Source: Micrasema longulum
Lineage: Eukaryota; Arthropoda; Insecta; Trichoptera; Brachycentridae
DNA length: 64,000 nt
Assembly: GCA_022494885.1 (NCBI GenBank)
Contig: JAGVSM010002727.1
Span: forward strand, 122,612 to 186,611
Reading direction: 5' to 3'
The position numbers and the translations under genes are program-made. How positions within the stretch are numbered: the stretch's first letter is position 1; every line of letters begins with the position of its first letter. Shown here one piece after another: positions 25,291-36,373 of this stretch. A model generated the notes under the pieces. That model saw only the letters and a program-made list of their open reading frames with translations, searched no databases and was not told the DNA's origin.

Positions 25291-26660
25291 TTAGAATCGA
25301 GTTGAAATCGTTTGTAATTTAATAGCTTCTACAGTTTCCTTTTTGTTTGATCTTAGCATATTCTGAATATCTGTAAAGCTTTTGGCTTTAGTTTCCGGTA
25401 CAATCTGAAGGATTAGAAAAAATGTTATGAGGGTTAGAATAGAGAGTCCCCAGAAAACATTGGTTATGCCGTACGAATCCTGAATAACTTGGAAAAATTT
25501 CGTCATCAATACGCCTTCTATTCCAGATATAACGGATATAAGACAAATGGCTATTTCTTTGACATTCGAAGAAAACATTTCACCTAATTGAGTGTACGGA
25601 ACTGGACCAAGACCAAAGGCAAATGATATCTGAAGAACATTGATTGCAACCACTGGAGTCCAATTCATGTAAAGTACATTCTCAAGCACATTTTTTTCGC
25701 AAAGATACATGTAAGTTCCTAAAATACCTGTAGATATTGCGCAACCTATAGCTGATATCAATACCAGAGGTCTTCTTCCCCATCGATCGATAAATATTAC
25801 TGATAGAAACCCCGCTGAATTTCCAATTACAGCTGATATCATCACTGCAACCTCCGCAGGTATGGGCACCTTAGTCGCTTCGTATATCTGTTCTTGATAA
25901 AATGTTACAACTATCGCACCACAAATATTCTGGCCGATAAAAAGTAAATTGACAATACCTAAAGCTTTTGGATTTGGTTTTCTAACAAGCTGTTTACATC
26001 CTTCAAACAAACTTAAATTTTCACTCGCTGATTCCTTGATAACATCCAGTTCATCTTTTATCACAGCTCTATCACTTTGTCTTCTGAGCCATTTAATAGA
26101 TTTTTCGGCTTCTTTTTTTCTATTTACTCTATATAGATAATACGGGGACTCTGGCATAAAAAGCATTGTTAAAAATAGTAGCGTTGGAAAAATTAAGGAA
26201 ATTTCAGCCATCACGGTAATTGAAATGAACGGTCCGATAAAACAAACAAACATGGCACCAATGCCCATACTGAATGTAAAAAAGGATAAAAGGGCGCCTC
26301 TATTGCGGTTTTCTGCAATTTCAGAAATATATATTGGGGTTGCAGTCTGTCCAAGTCCAACGGCAAACCCAGATAAGAACCTCGATAGATATAGCAGCGT
26401 TGGTCCGTTTGCAAAAATTATCAAAAGGAATCCTACGATATAAGGAATTGAAGATAGGGTAGTTGTTTGTTTGGGTCCGAGGAATCTGGAGAGATAAGAT
26501 CCCACAATTGGTCCCACAGCACAGCCGATGGGGAGAAATGCCGCGATCCACGAGGCTTCATTATTGTTGACCAGAAATGGACTGGAGCCGGACTGAAGTA
26601 TCACCAACGATGGAGATGACCACCCAAAACATATTCCAGCAGTGAAGAAATTCAGAGAAG
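25291..26660 (-). CDS. Tret1-like sugar transporter, gene 1, exon 2
   Basis: Main coding exon of a major-facilitator sugar transporter, most like insect facilitated trehalose transporters; such proteins move trehalose or glucose down its gradient across the plasma membrane. Joined to exon 1 (30326-30410) it gives 484 residues, usual for the family, with about 12 hydrophobic helices. Visible motifs: EIAENRNRGAL (143-153) before helix 5, PESPYYLYR (198-206) at the start of the central loop, DRWGRRP (320-326) and VPETKAKSF (449-457) after helix 12. Helix 7 has GQNICGAI and FYQEQ where many family members have Q-x-SGINA; the substrate is therefore inferred, not proven. The exon starts after a minus-strand CAACAG acceptor at 26661-26662, in phase 1. 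A TTG at 26607 begins the largest single-exon frame but is not the start, because the homology runs upstream (SLNFFTAGICFGWSSPSLV). Stop TAA at 25291-25293. Confidence 0.93.
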
Positions 26661-26794
26661 CTGTTGACGGAAAAATTCACAATTAATATTGGAAGCTTTA
26701 GTGAATCATGATAGCATTTCATTATTAAATCAAAAAATAATAATTTTCTGCCTCCACATTTATTTGAAATGTTTACAGATACGCATTTAAAAAA

Positions 26795-27035
26795 ATATAT
26801 TTCCATCACCATTATTCCCTTTTCGCACCAAATGGTGCAAAGGGCACGGTATTTGTACAACAAGAGCAGCGTATATTGATAATTTTTATCTCATGAAGGT
26901 AAGATGGTCTGTCTTTTGCTTCAGGTGCCAGTCTAGAGACTATAAAATATTCTAGTATGAAAACACCTTTTAAAATAAATATTTCATGTCAACCATGTTA
27001 ATAAGGAAATTTTTCTAATCGAACCTGAGACTTCT
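26795..27035 (-). mobile_element. SINE family 1 copy, head decayed
   Basis: On the plus strand: CCATCACCATTATTCCCTTT, 'CAAATGGTGCAAAGGGCACG', 'TTGCTTCAGGTGCCAGTCTA', 'AAATAAATATTTCATGTCAA', then a decayed head 'ATCGAACCTGAGACTTC'. Same order as the copy at 29572-29846. Confidence 0.75.
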
Positions 27036-27814
27036 TGATTATTTCTAAATATACCCATGCTTTTTTTGTAATTGTGAATTATCGAACCGAAATTATTTTA
27101 TGTTGATATTACCGAAAAACAAAGATTGATTACATCATTGAGTTATTGTACTTTCTAGACGTTATCACGGTCAATCAACAATTATTGTGATAGTTCTTAT
27201 CATTTGACCCTATCACAAATTTTCGAATGTTTTTGCAAAGAAATGTTTAAATAATTTGAAAATGTACAAAGTAGCATTGGTTTTTTAATTAAAAAATAAT
27301 ATAAATGTATGATGACAAATCAAATCTTGTGATTTTCATTTCAGTATAATTTTGTTATTCTTGACATTATTCGAAAAATCTGTTGCGTGCAAAACTATTC
27401 AACTTTTTAATAATTTTAAACCCAATTTAAATAACTTAATAAATTGCATACTTTTCGCAATGTTGACTTCGATATTTTTTCTTCTTCAATATGATGTTAG
27501 TTGACGTTGCAAGGATATATCACAGACTGTTTTATGTTACGAATGTATTTATACGTAACAAAAATAAGACCAAAAAAGATACATTACGAAATATGGAAAA
27601 AAAAATATTTTTTTTCAAAGAATTGGAATTTAAATGTTGAATATAAATTTAAATATGCAATGATATACATTGTTTGATTTTTTGTTTAAGACAATGTTTC
27701 ATAGTAGTAACAATTTATGTATATTTATATTAAGCATTTAAATACTGTGTAATCCCTCGCTCAAGTGATATAATAAGTTATTTTTCCAATTTTTTTAAAT
27801 TTCAATATTTTATT

Positions 27815-28080
27815 TATTTTCTTGGATAAACAAGCAGTATGAACATAAATATTGACAATTTCTTTGTGTTATAGTGTAGGTCACTCATGCACACACCAAA
27901 AAAAAAATTACACTTAAGATATAATTTACATTATCTTAAATAAAGTACATGTAAAAGATAAGAAATTTTAAAAAAGTATTATATATGATTTTTTGCTTAA
28001 ATTTTTCAAAAAACAAATCAGTCTCGGAAAATCTATTGTTATATTGTAGATTGTTTTAAATGGTTTGTTGAAGCATTTTA
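27815..28080 (+). repeat. Dispersed repeat pair, copy 1
   Basis: Matches 55735-56055 in the same orientation: 'CTCATGCACACA', 'AAATCTATTGTTATAT', 'ATTGTAGATTGTTT' and 'TTTGTTGA' in order. Its identity is unknown; a decayed LINE C-terminus on the minus strand is possible. Confidence 0.55.
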
Positions 28081-28257
28081 AATATATGTTTGATGCAGTT
28101 TATTTTATTTTCATTGGGAAAAAATATTGAATAATTAGGGAAATTCATCAATGTTAAACAAGCACTCCTTCATAGATAAATAAAATTCTATAAAATGATT
28201 GCGTAAATAATAAAAATATATTATACGAGGTAGAATGGAGAACATATGTTTTTCATA

Positions 28258-28640
28258 ATAATTTTAAAGTAATAAGGGTTTTTAAAATACTGTCGAGTAA
28301 AAAAAGTAATTAAGTAATTAAGTAGCATAAAAATAATTTTCTATTTATAATTTTGTGTTCCGGCGAAAACGGCCAATGCATTGGCCACGCCTCTAATACG
28401 TCACAATTCATGTTAATTTTGAACTTTATTTAAATCCCTTTCAAATTTTTATAGAACACCGTCACAATTATCAATGCCAAACATGTCGCGTTTTTCTAGG
28501 GATGTTTTTTTGGAATTTCTTTTTTAATGTCATGTATGAAATCATTTCTCCAATGTTGATTTTTAAAATACAATTAATTTTTCAAAATACATATGTTTAT
28601 CGGTACTCGTATTTTGTGATATTTTCCTATTCAGAAATAT
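28258..28640 (+). repeat. Three-copy ~400-bp repeat, copy 2
   Basis: See 15105-15512. Shared landmarks here are 'ACTGTCGAGTAAAAAAA', 'GGCCACGCCTCTAATACG', 'ATCAATGCCAAACATGTCGC' and 'TTTATCGGTACTCGTA'. Confidence 0.75.
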
Positions 28641-28659
28641 AATTTTCATAATATAACCA

Positions 28660-28785
28660 TGATCCGCATCTGATGGTGCATACGGCACAGCATCAGAAAA
28701 GAAAGGTAGTTTACTTTTTAGGTGCCACTGCCGGTCCCGGAACAGTTAAATATTTGCAGTAAAAGCACTCCCTTCACATACCCGT
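28660..28785 (-). mobile_element. SINE family 1 fragment
   Basis: 'CATCTGATGGTGCATACGGC', 'TTTTAGGTGCCACTGCCGG' and 'CACTCCCTTCACATACCCG' follow the family 1 body; the tRNA-like head is absent. Confidence 0.6.
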
Positions 28786-29049
28786 AATTTTTTTTAAAGC
28801 CACCATAAAAACAATTTTGCTCTTATGAAATAAATTTAGTGAAAGTAATAAGTAATTTAATTTAGTATGTATTATAGTATAAATTAAACAATTTCAAGTT
28901 TGATAATAAACATAGTTTTTAAAATTTTAAAACAAATAATATATTGAACGATAAATAAAACATTTGAGTTTTTATAAATAAAGTAAAGAATGTAAATATT
29001 AAATGTGATAAATGAATAAAAGTTTTATATTAAGGGAACTATTAGGAAT

Positions 29050-29165
29050 ACACACAAAATATTTAATGCACACACTGTGTCATCCACACACATGCATGCA
29101 CACATACACATACATATACACACATTTACATACATATAAACAAGCATTCACACATCCTATAATAC
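29050..29165. repeat. CA/TACA-rich microsatellite
   Basis: Alternating CACA, CATACA and TACATA units. The 95-codon ORF at 29012-29299 is a by-product (His/Thr/Tyr-rich). Confidence 0.8.
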
Positions 29166-29269
29166 ACACTAATACTTATGACTTACCCCTATGGACAGGA
29201 AAAATAAGAATGGACTATCGACAATATAATATAACTGTTTTCAGGCGATCTCTAGTAGTTAAAATAATT

Positions 29270-29370
29270 CAAGCAGATGAATCTCACCTACATCAATAAA
29301 CGTTTCGGACATCCATATTCCCTTCTTGAAAATGTTTTCCCTGCCTGTCATAAATTGAGTCTTAATAATA
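29270..29370 (+). repeat. FB family fragment, internally deleted
   Basis: 'AGATGAATCTCACCTACATC' leads directly to 'GACATCCATATTCCCTTCTT', 'GAAAATGTTTTCCCTGCCTG'. The middle of the arm is missing. Confidence 0.7.
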
Positions 29371-29571
29371 ATAATTTAGTAAATTATAGTAATAATTTAC
29401 TTATTTATTTGAAAAATCTACTAATTTTAAGCAGATTGTCTCAAACATATTATGTTATAAATACAATATTAATTAAAAACCCGAAACCATTTTGTAAATA
29501 GGAAAGGTACATATTAAATTTTTTAAAATTTTTTTTTGCTTTTTTTCTTTCTTATTGTATATGTTTACAAT

Positions 29572-29846
29572 TATCATCATCATCATCATCATTCCCTTTC
29601 CATACCTAATGGCGCATAGGGCACTGCATTGGTACACCAATCGAAGCGTATCTAGATTAATTTTTGTAACATAAAGGGTAAGATGATTAGTCTTACGCTT
29701 CAGGTACCAGTACAGGGACTACGAAATATTCAAGTGTAAAAACCACCCTTTAAAAAAATATTTTACATCAACTATGCCGGGAATCGAACCCGAGACCTCT
29801 CGCATGGTAGGCAAACGCGCTGACCATTACACCACGAGGCCGATTA
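29572..29846 (-). mobile_element. SINE family 1, best-preserved copy
   Basis: Minus-strand order: head GGCCTCGTGGTGTAATGGTC, AGCGCGTTTGCCTACCATGC, 'GGTCTCGGGTTCGATTCCCG' (A- and B-box-like, anticodon-arm-like middle); body with 'GTACTGGTACCTGAAGCG' and 'GTGTACCAATGCAGTGCCC'; end 'GGAAAGGGAATGATGATG' with further ATG units. Length about 275 bases. tRNA-derived head with RNA polymerase III boxes, inserted in intron 1 of gene 1. Confidence 0.9.
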
Positions 29847-30325
29847 GGTAAAAATATTTTTATGCGAAAAGTATGTTTGTACAAACATGCATTTACTTTA
29901 CATGCACTAAAATGATGTTCACAAAAGAAACCATTATGCGAGTAAAAAACCAAATGAATGAATTTTACTGGTTTAAATGACAATATAGTTTACGCAAGTT
30001 TACAACAGTACTGATATTTTAAATTTATTTTACCGGGCCAAAAGATTAGTGTGAAAAACAAAATTCGATTTATTTATTTTAACATCGAATAAATTAATAT
30101 TGGCGTATAGATCGCATGCCCAAATGTGAAACATTAAAAATGAATTTTTGTATGATCAGGTGCAATAATAACACTTTTTGTATTTTTACGAAATCATTTA
30201 TACCCACTGATAACTGTACATTATTTCGTCATGATTTACTTAGGCTGTACTGTTTTTTGGCTTGTCTAGTAAAAAAAACACATGGATAATGAATTAATTG
30301 ATTTGTTATGAAACTAATAAATTAC

Positions 30326-30410
30326 CTGATAAGACCGCTAACCACTGGGGCCATTGACTATTCGAATTTATCTTATCTTCGTATTTAACAGATTCAATTT
30401 TCGGGTCCAT
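30326..30410 (-). CDS. Tret1-like sugar transporter, gene 1, exon 1 (start)
   Basis: Eighty-five bases coding 28 residues plus the first base of codon 29: MDPKIESVKYEDKINSNSQW then PQWLAVLS. The donor is G|GTAATT on the minus strand. Splicing to 26660 makes GCT (Ala) and continues SLNFFTAGIC, restoring the first transmembrane helix. The charged cytoplasmic N-terminus ending in QWPQWLAV is nearly the same as the exon 1 at 39653-39737, and both exons are exactly 85 bases, which is the main support. ATG at 30408-30410. No TATA box can be assigned with confidence. Confidence 0.9.
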
Positions 30411-31360
30411 CTTAGAATAAACACCACAATTTAATATGTCACAACATGTGAATAGACAAAGTTACAGATATTTAAATACGAACCAAAATTCACACATATA
30501 ATCTAATCACTGTTTGAAAATATCACTCCGTTACGACATATCAAAACATTGCTTGAATATTTTGTAATTAATTGTGAATGAACTTGTATATTTAATATAA
30601 TTCATTTTAAAATCACTTGACAAATTCAGACATTTCTTTTAAGGTTATGATAGTATGTTGACACTGTTTTGACACCTTGCTAAATTGTTGACTGAGCAAA
30701 ATCTCGGCTCTGACAGCCGGTTTTTGTGCTTCACGACGCCGGACGAGTCTGAGAGTGAATTAATTTACCATTTTAATTTAATTCCTTTACATCGAAGTCG
30801 GAAAACTGATAACTATTTTATAAAAAAATACTTTTAGCTCAAGGGGTAACGGTTCAATAGTAGTTATACGATTACAACACTATCAGAAATAATACAAACA
30901 TTATCACGTGGTAACACTTACAGGATCATACTGGTATTTATGTCCTGTTAAAATCATGGCGAAAAAATCTGCTTGATCTTGTACAGTTTATGCGTGACAT
31001 CTACCAATGGAATTTCGATAATGCAGTTTTCAAAAAGTTTCTTGATTATTTTGAAAAAAAAAGTTTCTTTATTATATTGTTTCCTTATAATATTCTTCAT
31101 TAAAAATAATTGAGTTTCTAGTATATTATTAAATTTTTATGAATACATATTTTAGTTTTTATTTTTAATTGTATTTTTATCATTGTAAAAGCTCTTCGGG
31201 CGTTAGTAAATAAATATTCATATTTTGTCATATTTTTCCTTGGCACATGCTAAGGAAAAAAAGGTTTTCATAAAATTATTTTTAACTGTTTATTTTTTTG
31301 GGGCAACAAATACAAACAAATACCAAAATAATATAATTTGGACCCTTTTCACAAAATGGT
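30411..31360. other. Upstream region of transporter gene 1
   Basis: Should contain the promoter and any 5' UTR of gene 1. A less AT-rich patch lies at about 30705-30760. The stretch 31165-31215 ('GTAAAAGCTCTTCGGGCGTT' and AGTAAATAAAT) resembles the end of the repeat at 7075-7480. Bases 31315-31360 form the left outer arm of an inverted repeat with 33181-33230. Confidence 0.5.
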
Positions 31361-31689
31361 GTAGGGTAGACCGGGGACAACTGTACCATTTTATCTTTGA
31401 CGTTGTATTCTGAAGTAATCGTAAATTCTATTGCAGTGGTACTAATATTTTCATATACTTGGTTTATTAGACTAAAAGTAAGCATCACTTTGAAATGTAT
31501 TGAATCAATATTAAAACAGATATTTGACCTTTAAGCCAACCAAGTCGATTGGTACAAACGTCCCCTACCCGGGGTCAATTGTACCAGAGATGTGATGAAC
31601 GATGTTTTAGTTAGAAAAATAAATATTATTGTTATCAAAAACATTTTTCACTTTGTGGTATGACATTTGATTTTGTGGTATGATGACAT

Positions 31690-31722
31690 CTGATGATGGG
31701 GTAGTAACCTCAAAACCGGTCG
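31690..31722 (+). repeat. GAAACCGGT-type motif (hammerhead-like)
   Basis: CTGATGA is followed by a six-pair stem (TGGGGT / ACCTCA, one G-T pair) with loop AGTA, then AAAACCGGTCG. This is close to the hammerhead order CUGAUGA, stem II, GAAA, but the conserved G is A here, so cleavage is unlikely. Confidence 0.35.
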
Positions 31723-32154
31723 AAGTGTAATTAAAAAAAATAAAGCGGTTTATACAAATTTATAAACAAATAAGTGAGAAAAATAAATTCTTTTAAAAAG
31801 TAATATAATAACAGAGCCGCTTATAATCAACTTAAATCAAAACACAGCGACTTTTTCAAAGAAAATCAACATACAATTAAAAAAAACGTAAAACGAGTGT
31901 TCTCTCTTATTAAATAATAAAATCTGAGTTAAAAACTACAAAACATTATTCTATTAGTTTAGTTAACAACATTTTTATAGTTTTATTGCTAACAATCAGT
32001 AAAAAAACCACGAAAAACATATATCTAAATATTGTATGCCAAAAAACGTGGACCATTATTGTCCCCATGGTACAATTGTCCCTTATAAAGACACCATTTT
32101 GTAATTAATTAATAAATTTGCAGTAAAATTCTGCATTGAAAACACTCATTGAAA

Positions 32155-32337
32155 CTACAGCTTCATTATCACATTTTCTCTTTTCTTTTTGTATCTTATA
32201 AGAGTAACATGGCACAGGGCAAACATATCAGCTGCTGCGCGTATCGATTTTCCAGCTAAGATTTTTTCATACGCTTTTTCATAAAAATAGGTGTCTTTCG
32301 ATGCTTCGTCAGTTGTTCTGGTTCTGGTACGCGACAT
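32155..32337 (-). pseudogene. Pipsqueak-type HTH transposase N-terminus, truncated
   Basis: Sixty codons starting MSRTRTRTTDEASKDTYFYE and containing KILAGKSIRAAADMFALCHV then TLIRYKKK. The 'A(x)...GKSIRAAADxF.....TLxRYxKK' pattern is the helix-turn-helix of pipsqueak/CENP-B-like domains at the N-terminus of pogo/Tigger/jerky-type transposases. The DDE nuclease domain, normally several hundred residues, is missing: the frame stops right after the domain. In-frame codons run upstream to 32388, but the MSRTRT start fits the family better. Confidence 0.65.
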
Positions 32338-33145
32338 CTGATAAAAAAAAAAAAGTAATCGATTAAAAAAATAACTATATTTATACATATTGTAAAATAG
32401 GGCGTTTTCTGGGAACGATTCAAGAAATTCCGCTAGGAGTCACACACAAAAACAGGATCCTAAGCTAAACACCTGAGATATACTTCAATGTTTTCTGTTC
32501 TGTTAATAGAATGACTGGAAAAAAAATCAAAGTGAATCCCCAAAATTATTTGCAAAAGTTTTTTAAACTTGTAAGTTAAATTGATTATATTTTGTAAATA
32601 AATCGATGAGTTGACAAAGTTTAAATATTATATTCTCTCCGCCTTGCGAGAGAATTAGTTTTCAAAAACGGCCAGTTAAAAATGGTTTCTTTAAATACGA
32701 GTACTTATTAAATTACGATAGAAAAAACCAAAAATCTCAACGGGTCAATTGTACTACAGAATAGTTGTACCGTCACAACCGTCCCCAAAAAATTTCTTCA
32801 ATTGTTCCTTTATTGTCATTTTGTTTAAATAGCTAGAGCTCTCATGAATCTCAACTCGATGTAAGATAAATATAATTAAAATATAGAGCCAACAACAATA
32901 TGAAACGTTTAATCTGACACTGAGTAGAAATATTGTGTCTCGAATTTGTGTCATGATCAATAATATACAGTGGAAAAAACTTACTTTGAGTGCGTAAAAA
33001 AATCTCTTCTCTGTCACAGACGTCCACATTTTACGTGTTCTAGCATGTTTCTGACCCGGGTTTGAAAGGTATGCAGAATAGGGTTAGAGAGATATTCGCA
33101 ATGGTACTACCGTCCCGTGCTACAGCTGTCCCCGGTCTACCCTAC

Positions 33146-33699
33146 AAAATAAAAATAAAGAGAAGTTGTATTTTGTTTTGTACACCATTTTGTGAAAAGC
33201 ACCTAAATTATATTGTTATGGTATTTGTTACAAGCAATAAAGTGTAAAGTTTTCGCAAACCAAGTTTTGTGAAATTTCCATTGAAAATAAACGTAAAAAT
33301 AGCATTATCCAAAAAAAATAATATGAAAGCGCTATACTTTGTTTCATATTTTCGTTTTGAATTTCCTTAAGAAAGTGCCGTATTTCTAGTATGTCACATT
33401 AAGAAAATCTGTACTTTTTGTAGCCATACACAACAAAAAATAAAAACAGATAAAAATAATTAAATCATTTTGTTGCTATTCAATCAAAAACCACTAGTGA
33501 ATTATTTTTCATGCAACCTGTTTTGTCAATTTTTACAAAAACGTAAAAAAAATAATTCAACTTCAAACATTTCTCAGCTTACTTGTTTGTTCAACTTGCT
33601 CTAAGACACAGATAGTTCGAATGTTTAATAACCCTATTTCGATCTATTAGTGCATGACGATCTATTATGAATCGAGTAAACACAAAAATTTCGTTTGTG
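33146..33699. other. Gene-free; right outer inverted arm
   Basis: 33181-33230 (TACACCATTTTGTGAAAAGC and CCTAAATTATATTGTTATGG then TATTTG) is the inverted match of 31313-31362, so an inverted repeat extends about 50 bases outside the transposon, broken on the right by a 35-base insertion at 33146-33180. Confidence 0.6.
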
Positions 33700-34200
33700 G
33701 TATTCAATCATCATCCGCTCCCTAGTTGGATCCACAAAGAACCTTAATGCATCTCTATCAACTGCCTACCCCTTTTCATCCTTCTAAGTCAGGTTCTCGT
33801 CCCAAAGTACTTACATAAACTGCCGTCGAACAGTCAGCAGTGGACGTCCGGTACGTCGAGAATCTGATGCCTTGTAAAGTAGGCAAGCGTGGTTAAGGCT
33901 GTCAGGAGGCATCCGCAGTATACGGCCTAGCCAAACGTGTCGCCTCCGCTTGGCGACAGTTGTCACCAGATTTTTCTGCGTCCGTTCTCTTATTACTTGA
34001 TTCCTCACAAAGTCAAACCACCGCACACCCGAGATTCTTCTTAGACACCTATGCTCAAAACTCAGAATTTTGCTGTTTTGAGCCCAAGTGAGGTGCCGCG
34101 ATTCGCATCTGTAGAGGAAAATAAGTTTTATGCTGGCGTTATATAGGCGGCATTTGGTTTTCACTGAGAAAATATCCAATTTTCAGACAGCCTTCATACT
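33700..34200 (-). pseudogene. Non-LTR retrotransposon ORF2 C-terminus (LINE subfamily B)
   Basis: Minus strand 34179-33811 encodes KCRLYNASIKLIFLYRCESR, HLTWAQNSKILSFEHRCLRR, ISGVRWFDFVRNQVIRERTQ and LGRILRMPPDSLNHACLLYK, then SRRTGRPLLTVRRQFM. These are the thumb/connector and C-terminal parts of a reverse transcriptase. The usual YGCE is YRCE here. It ends in 'AGGGAGCGGATGATGATTGA', an ATG-repeat tail. 5'-truncated. Confidence 0.85.
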
Positions 34201-34559
34201 GTTTAACGTGTCGCCTGTTACTCTAAACAGCACTCCCATTTATTGGGAGTTGAGTGTTATTAGACATAATATAATATTTTATTTGAAAACATTTTGTGAC
34301 TAACACATCAAATGAGATTTATTAAACGTTCGAACGCACTATACTCGGTTGTAAAAACCAGTGTGTAGGAGTAGAAACTTGAATTAACAACTAATTTGCA
34401 AGAATTTATCAGTTTTTATTTTCTGACTTTGGTCAATCACATCCTCAGCTTTATGAGATCACTGACCTTTTGACTCTCAGTACTACTATGATATTATTTT
34501 TTACAAGACTTGATAGATAAAAAACTCTCATTAATAATGTTTTAATCATCAAAAATGAC

Positions 34560-34680
34560 AACCTTGTGTGGTGCGAATGGTTTTGGGTTCAATTTTTGGT
34601 AGGATCTATAAATGAAAATTAGTTTTTTTTTAAGCCTGGCAGTTCTGTTGACAGGGGTTGTGAAATCATATTTTAAGTAC
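34560..34680 (+). mobile_element. SINE family 2, degenerate
   Basis: 'TTTTGGGTTCAATTTTTGG' recalls a B box, followed by 'AAGCCTGGCAGTTCTGTTGA' and GGGGTTGTGAAAT, parallel to the tail of the copy at 35406-35590. Confidence 0.45.
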
Positions 34681-35089
34681 TTTATTTGTTTTAAGCTCGT
34701 ATAAGATGGGTCAGAAAATGGTCTTTTGGAAGGTCTTGTTCAGATTCTGGTACAATTCTTTTTTCAAAATCCTAAGCTTGAAACTGAAAATTGCGATTAC
34801 CTATGTATGTAGATGTTTCCGGCGCCATGATAGATAACGGACACTTTTACAGTTGACAAAATCGAACAATCTTAAGACGACGCGACCCCTTATAAAACCA
34901 TATTATTCTGCGACCAAAAATCAATAACAGCTTTATAAAATAAACATGGATGTAAACCTTATTAAAAATCAGTTTTTCCAGAAAAGAAGGGCAAGCGTGA
35001 AGTGAAAAAGCTCAGTGAAACAAATCAGACTGAGGTTAAATAAATTGACACAATTGATAAAAAAAATATAAATAAAACGTACAAAAAAA

Positions 35090-35705
35090 ACCTGTTCTAA
35101 TTTTTCTGAATTTGACCACAGATTTAGCAAATTTGTGTATTTCCAATACGGTAGAATTCCAAATATCTGGATAATGAGTGCCAGACGTTATGCGGATATG
35201 CAGAAATCTGTGTAATTGAATCAACGATTAGAAATTAGGCAATGTTAAGAAAGAAAATGAATAATTTACTCAAATATCACTTTTTATTGCTGTTGAAATT
35301 ATACACGAATTGGATCATAATTAAAAGTTACTTTAACATGTCCGACAAAGCTAATTGCTTTGACAAAAAACTCGCTGACATGCTTTTACTTATTTTTATA
35401 TTTTTATAGGCGGCCTCCGTGGTGTAGTGGTCAAGACGCTTGACTCACGCACGGGAGGTTCCGAGTTCGATTCCCGGTGAGAACACAAAAATTAAAATGT
35501 GACTTTTCTCAAGCCTGGGTGCTCTGTGATGTAATTCACCACTGTAATTAGGCTTTCTGGCCTGTTGTGATGCAAAAAAAAAATGTAAAAAATGTAAATG
35601 TAAATGTAAATAGTATCTCCTTTGTTTTTTATTTCCTGACACAAACCGGATATTGAGCAATCTGGATGACCGGAGTTCGGATAAACGGAATTCTTGACTT
35701 GAATT
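35090..35705. mobile_element. pogo/Tigger-like MITE interrupted by a SINE
   Basis: Right end on the minus strand: 'AATTCCGTTTATCCGAACTC', CGGTCATCCAGATTG. Left part: 'AGAATTCCAAATATCTGGAT' and 'AATGAGTGCCAGACGTTA'. The relic at 42150-42460 has the same features in the same order. A family 2 SINE sits inside at 35406-35590. The resemblance to pogo/Tigger rests on the TTATCCGRA-type end. Confidence 0.5.
35406..35590 (+). mobile_element. SINE family 2, best copy
   Basis: Head GGCGGCCTCCGTGGTGTAGT, GGTCAAGACGCTTGACTCAC and 'GAGTTCGATTCCCGGTGAGA' looks derived from a tRNA of the Val type (CTCAC in the anticodon arm). The tail reads 'AAGCCTGGGTGCTCTGTGAT' ... 'GCCTGTTGTGATGCAAAAAA'. The ends of the head do not pair as an acceptor stem, so not a tRNA gene. 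Followed by TGTAAA repeats to about 35610. Confidence 0.8.
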
Positions 35706-36373
35706 CTCTCAAGACTAGCCACAGGACCAAAGCCCGATTAAAAACCTATTTTATAATAATTTTCTAGGTACCTATGATCTCTTAATTTCAAACTTACATT
35801 TATTATCCAGTTATTTTCAGGTAATAAATAACATTCTTATGTCATCGGAACGGCTTTTTATTGGTGACTGATTTTCTTGGTATATTCACATTTTTCCTAA
35901 TATTGTTTTTTTTTTTCTTAAAACATAAAAACTGCAATGCATTGCAATTTACCTATATATTTATTAAAAAATCAAACCACTATTGAAAATTTTAGAACTA
36001 TGTTGTTTTGTATTAAGGAAACATTAATAGATGTCGCTATATCTGAAATTATTTAGTTATTTATGTCACTTGTTTTACATAAAATAAAAATAACATACTA
36101 GCATGTGTACCATCATATTCATTAATTTAAAATATGAATTAAAATATTTGTGTTTATTACTTACATTTAAAACATAAAGTTTTATAAAAAAACAAGTAAA
36201 ACAGTGGGGTGTTAATAAAGTTTGTATTTGTTGGTAAATAGGTACTAGGTACCTGGTACATGATACACATTAAAAAATACTATAAATAATTGGTTTACTG
36301 TGTAATATAATTTATATTCATAAGGAAATATTAAATAACAAAATATCAATAAAATATATCATCAAGATACCTA
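35706..36373. other. 3' flank of transporter gene 2
   Basis: AT-rich, no other gene. Presumably carries the 3' UTR on the minus strand; no single poly(A) signal can be chosen. Confidence 0.45.

Larger units (their letters stand above)
26661..30325 (-). other. Intron 1 of transporter gene 1, filled with repeats
   Basis: Bounded by a GT donor (minus strand GTAATT, at 30325 downward) and CAACAG acceptor. It holds SINE family 1 pieces (26795-27035, 28660-28785, 29572-29846), one dispersed repeat (27815-28080), one three-copy repeat (28258-28640), a CA-rich microsatellite and an FB fragment. 27036-27814 shows nothing I recognise. Confidence 0.85.
31361..33145. mobile_element. DNA transposon with GTAGGGTAGACCGGGGACA ends
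   Basis: Left terminus GTAGGGTAGACCGGGGACAA then CTGTACCAT; the right terminus at 33100-33145 is its inverted form with differences. Internal copies of the theme 'ggtcaattgtacc' or 'tgtcccc' lie at 31561-31592, 32060-32092 and 32735-32795. The element is 1.79 kb and retains a short minus-strand helix-turn-helix ORF (32155-32337). Probably a deletion derivative of a pogo-type element, judged from that domain. Confidence 0.7.

Noticed and set aside
26605..26607. TTG as start codon of transporter gene 1 (and similar TTG starts at 37720 and 45728)
   Set aside because: Homology among the three paralogues continues upstream of these codons, and splice acceptors plus matching 85-base first exons with ATG explain the N-terminus.
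29776..29846. tRNA gene on the minus strand
   Set aside because: A and B boxes are good but the ends do not pair as an acceptor stem, and the same head recurs with a conserved body and tail: a SINE.
35410..35482. tRNA-Val gene
   Set aside because: Resembles tRNA-Val in the anticodon arm, but there is no acceptor stem and a SINE tail follows.
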